From Candidatus Auribacterota bacterium (GTDB taxonomy: Bacteria; Auribacterota; JAFGBW01; JAFGJP01), in contig JAFGJP010000271.1 of NCBI GenBank assembly GCA_016929035.1, positions 1 to 6,879 of the forward strand: a stretch of 6,879 nt of DNA, read 5' to 3'. Positions 5,265-6,879 of this stretch are shown here, piece by piece. The translations under genes and the position numbers were made by a program. The notes under the pieces are model-generated. The model did not search any database. It saw only the letters and a program-made list of their open reading frames with translations, and was not told the DNA's origin. Numbering within the stretch: the first letter of the stretch is position 1; every line of letters begins with the position of its first letter.

Positions 5265-6813
5265 TATAAAAAAATCATTTTTTTTTCGGATCCCCTTCTG
5301 GCTTATTTTAGGATTATTACCTTTCTTTCTGTTCATTCCCGGAATCATGGCCGTTCAAGGCAGTGATCTTCAATCAGAAAAGGAAAAGATAAAAACTTTT
5401 CTAAAAACCCTTGAATCCCGTGAAACCGGACTTTACCAGAGCTACACGAATACGGCACATAACATCGAAGACGCGCACTCCTCTCCGATAATCTTCATGC
5501 CGACCGTCGCAGGGTATCTCGATGACCAGGCTTTTACCTATGACCAGGCCCTCGCTATCCTTGTTCTCATCCACGCTGGAGAGTACGACAAGGCAAGATA
5601 TCTCCTGTCCGTTTTTACGGATAATTTCATGACAGAAAAAAACGGACACCTGGGATTGCTGAACTCATATACGCTTTCAAACTTTGATTACTTCATCCCG
5701 ACAAGAAGCGGCAAACGCCGTTTGCTCTGCATGGGGATTGACGGAGACCGCATCCACGTGGGACCGAATATGTGGATCGGTCTGGGATTTCTTCAATACT
5801 ACGCTCACACCGGTTCGCCGGAATTTCTTCCCTGCGCTCTTGAGATGTTCAAATGGACGCGGTCTCTCAATCACTACGAGATGCCAGACGGAACGCCGGG
5901 AGGTGTTTCCATGGGATATGGATGGGGAACACAATGGAACCATGTCTTTTCAACGGAAAACAACATCAGTTATTATGTTTTCATCCTTAACCTGATTAAG
6001 ATCTATGAAGGCTCAAGCCGGAATATCCGCGATATTTACCTGTCTTGTGGCGTTGATATACAGGAACTGCGTAAAGAAAAAAAATATATCCATAACTGGC
6101 TTATCCATGTCGGATATAATAAAAGAGGAACGTTCAACAGAGGCGCCAATCTCTATGATGACCCAGATACAGTGGAAGCTCTTGACTGCACGTCGTGGGC
6201 GATTGCAGCCTTTGGACCCAAAAGCCTCGAAAAGATGGGCATTGATATTCTTAAACTCATTGAAAAATCCGAAAAGAAGTTCCTTGTTTCTGACACCTTT
6301 AACGGAAAAGTTTTTAAGGGATTTGATTTTACCGATCAAAACGGTTACATCGAAAAGAGACAACACGGCATCATCTGGTTCGAAGGAACCGGGCATATGG
6401 CTCTGGCTTACAGGATCCTCTCAGACTACTATGCGAAAAAAAACGAAAAAGAGCTGGCCCGCGCCTTTGATAAGAAATACCGCTTTTTCCTGAACGAGAT
6501 GGAGCGGTTCATGTCCGTGGCTGCTGCAGACCTTTACGGACTTCCCTGTACATCCCGTGAAGTCGAGCAAGATAAAATCGCTTATTCTTTTTCTGACTGG
6601 TGTCCCATAGTGAGAACGGAAAAAGGGAAATACTCGCTTAGCCTTTCCAGCACCATCTGGCATTACTTTGCTGTCACAGGCTTTAATCCCTTTGATATCT
6701 CAATGCCCGCCAAGGAGATGGATCTTGTGGAGACGTCCTGCGAGGAAGAAATCCCGCCTTTTGGAAAAGAAATCCTTCTTGATAAAGACGTTCAAAAGAA
6801 ATTCCAAATTTGA
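5254..6813 (+). CDS. Exported six-hairpin (alpha/alpha toroid) glycosidase-like protein
   Basis: The 519-residue product starts at 5254, because this ATG gives a proper signal peptide (basic MSNDIKK, then a hydrophobic stretch about 9-33) and overlaps the previous stop by only 11 bases; an in-frame ATG at 5209 would put charged residues in front. The body is alpha-helical with spaced motifs seen in six-hairpin glycosidase-like proteins: YLDDQAFTYDQALAILVLI (88-106), GPNMWIGLGFLQYY (170-183), STENNISYY (233-241, resembling the S-T-E-x-N motif), EALDCTSWAIAAFGP (308-322), WFEGTGHMALAYRI (375-388) and IWHYFAVTGFNPF (468-480). Candidate acidic residues include D91, D97, E235 and E377, but the catalytic pair cannot be assigned. 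It may hydrolyse, transfer or merely bind a polysaccharide in the periplasm or outside the cell. The coupled jelly-roll genes suggest a shared glycan target. Family identity is a judgement from motifs, not a search. Confidence 0.82.
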   Translation: MSNDIKKSFFFRIPFWLILGLLPFFLFIPGIMAVQGSDLQSEKEKIKTFLKTLESRETGLYQSYTNTAHNIEDAHSSPIIFMPTVAGYLDDQAFTYDQALAILVLIHAGEYDKARYLLSVFTDNFMTEKNGHLGLLNSYTLSNFDYFIPTRSGKRRLLCMGIDGDRIHVGPNMWIGLGFLQYYAHTGSPEFLPCALEMFKWTRSLNHYEMPDGTPGGVSMGYGWGTQWNHVFSTENNISYYVFILNLIKIYEGSSRNIRDIYLSCGVDIQELRKEKKYIHNWLIHVGYNKRGTFNRGANLYDDPDTVEALDCTSWAIAAFGPKSLEKMGIDILKLIEKSEKKFLVSDTFNGKVFKGFDFTDQNGYIEKRQHGIIWFEGTGHMALAYRILSDYYAKKNEKELARAFDKKYRFFLNEMERFMSVAAADLYGLPCTSREVEQDKIAYSFSDWCPIVRTEKGKYSLSLSSTIWHYFAVTGFNPFDISMPAKEMDLVETSCEEEIPPFGKEILLDKDVQKKFQI

Positions 6814-6834
6814 AGTTTGAAATGTCATATCAAA

Positions 6835-6879
6835 GGAACGCTTCGCTGAAATTATTAAAAAATCAGCCACTAATGCACA
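6835..6879 (+). repeat. Start of a dispersed intergenic repeat, cut by the window edge
   Basis: After the toroid gene the sequence AAGGAACGCTTCGCTGAA is followed by an AT stretch and AATCAGCCACTAATGCACA. The CCACTAATGCACA ending resembles a known kind of intergenic repeat built from CACTAATG-type words. Its order (AGG, short GC-rich block, AT stretch, CCAC block) parallels the pair near 1074-1360. The repeat is incomplete here, so this is a tentative call. Confidence 0.35.

Noticed and set aside
6822..6879. Open frame starting ATGTCATATCAAAGG at the right edge
   Set aside because: There is no good ribosome-binding site and the sequence enters repeat-like CCACTAATGCACA. Too short to support as a gene.

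Overview
The window looks like a chromosomal segment of a moderately AT-rich anaerobic bacterium. The phenylacetate-CoA ligase plus double-ACT pair and the style of the intergenic repeats fit a Desulfobacterota (Deltaproteobacteria)-like organism. The long-type SRP RNA, well known from Firmicutes and Thermotogae, does not settle this, so the taxonomic placement is only an inference.

Left part (1-1640, minus strand): the first 350 codons of dnaX (clamp-loader gamma/tau subunit) run off the left edge. Upstream of dnaX, on the same strand, lies a gene for a long-type signal recognition particle RNA (about 275 nt, with Alu domain), shown by a perfect 10-bp terminal helix and conserved Alu- and S-domain sequences. 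Between the RNA and dnaX sit two inverted, diverged copies of an intergenic repeat.

Middle part (1750-3844, plus strand): a probable operon of a PaaK-type phenylacetate-CoA ligase, a tandem-ACT-domain protein and a small Cys-rich protein of unknown function. PaaK and ACT proteins are often paired in anaerobes that oxidise aromatic amino acids or arylacetates, the ACT protein being a presumed amino-acid sensor. A common dispersed motif lies between the first two genes.

Right part (3886-6813, plus strand): a near-consensus sigma70 promoter and a roughly 100-nt AT-rich leader with a 19-bp palindrome precede three tightly packed genes for exported proteins. Two are tandem paralogues of about 200 residues that look like carbohydrate-binding jelly-roll proteins. 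The third is a 519-residue protein resembling six-hairpin (alpha/alpha toroid) glycosidases. Together they look like a small, poorly characterised envelope or extracellular polysaccharide module; it is the most novel part of the window. The last roughly 45 bases look like the start of another dispersed intergenic repeat.
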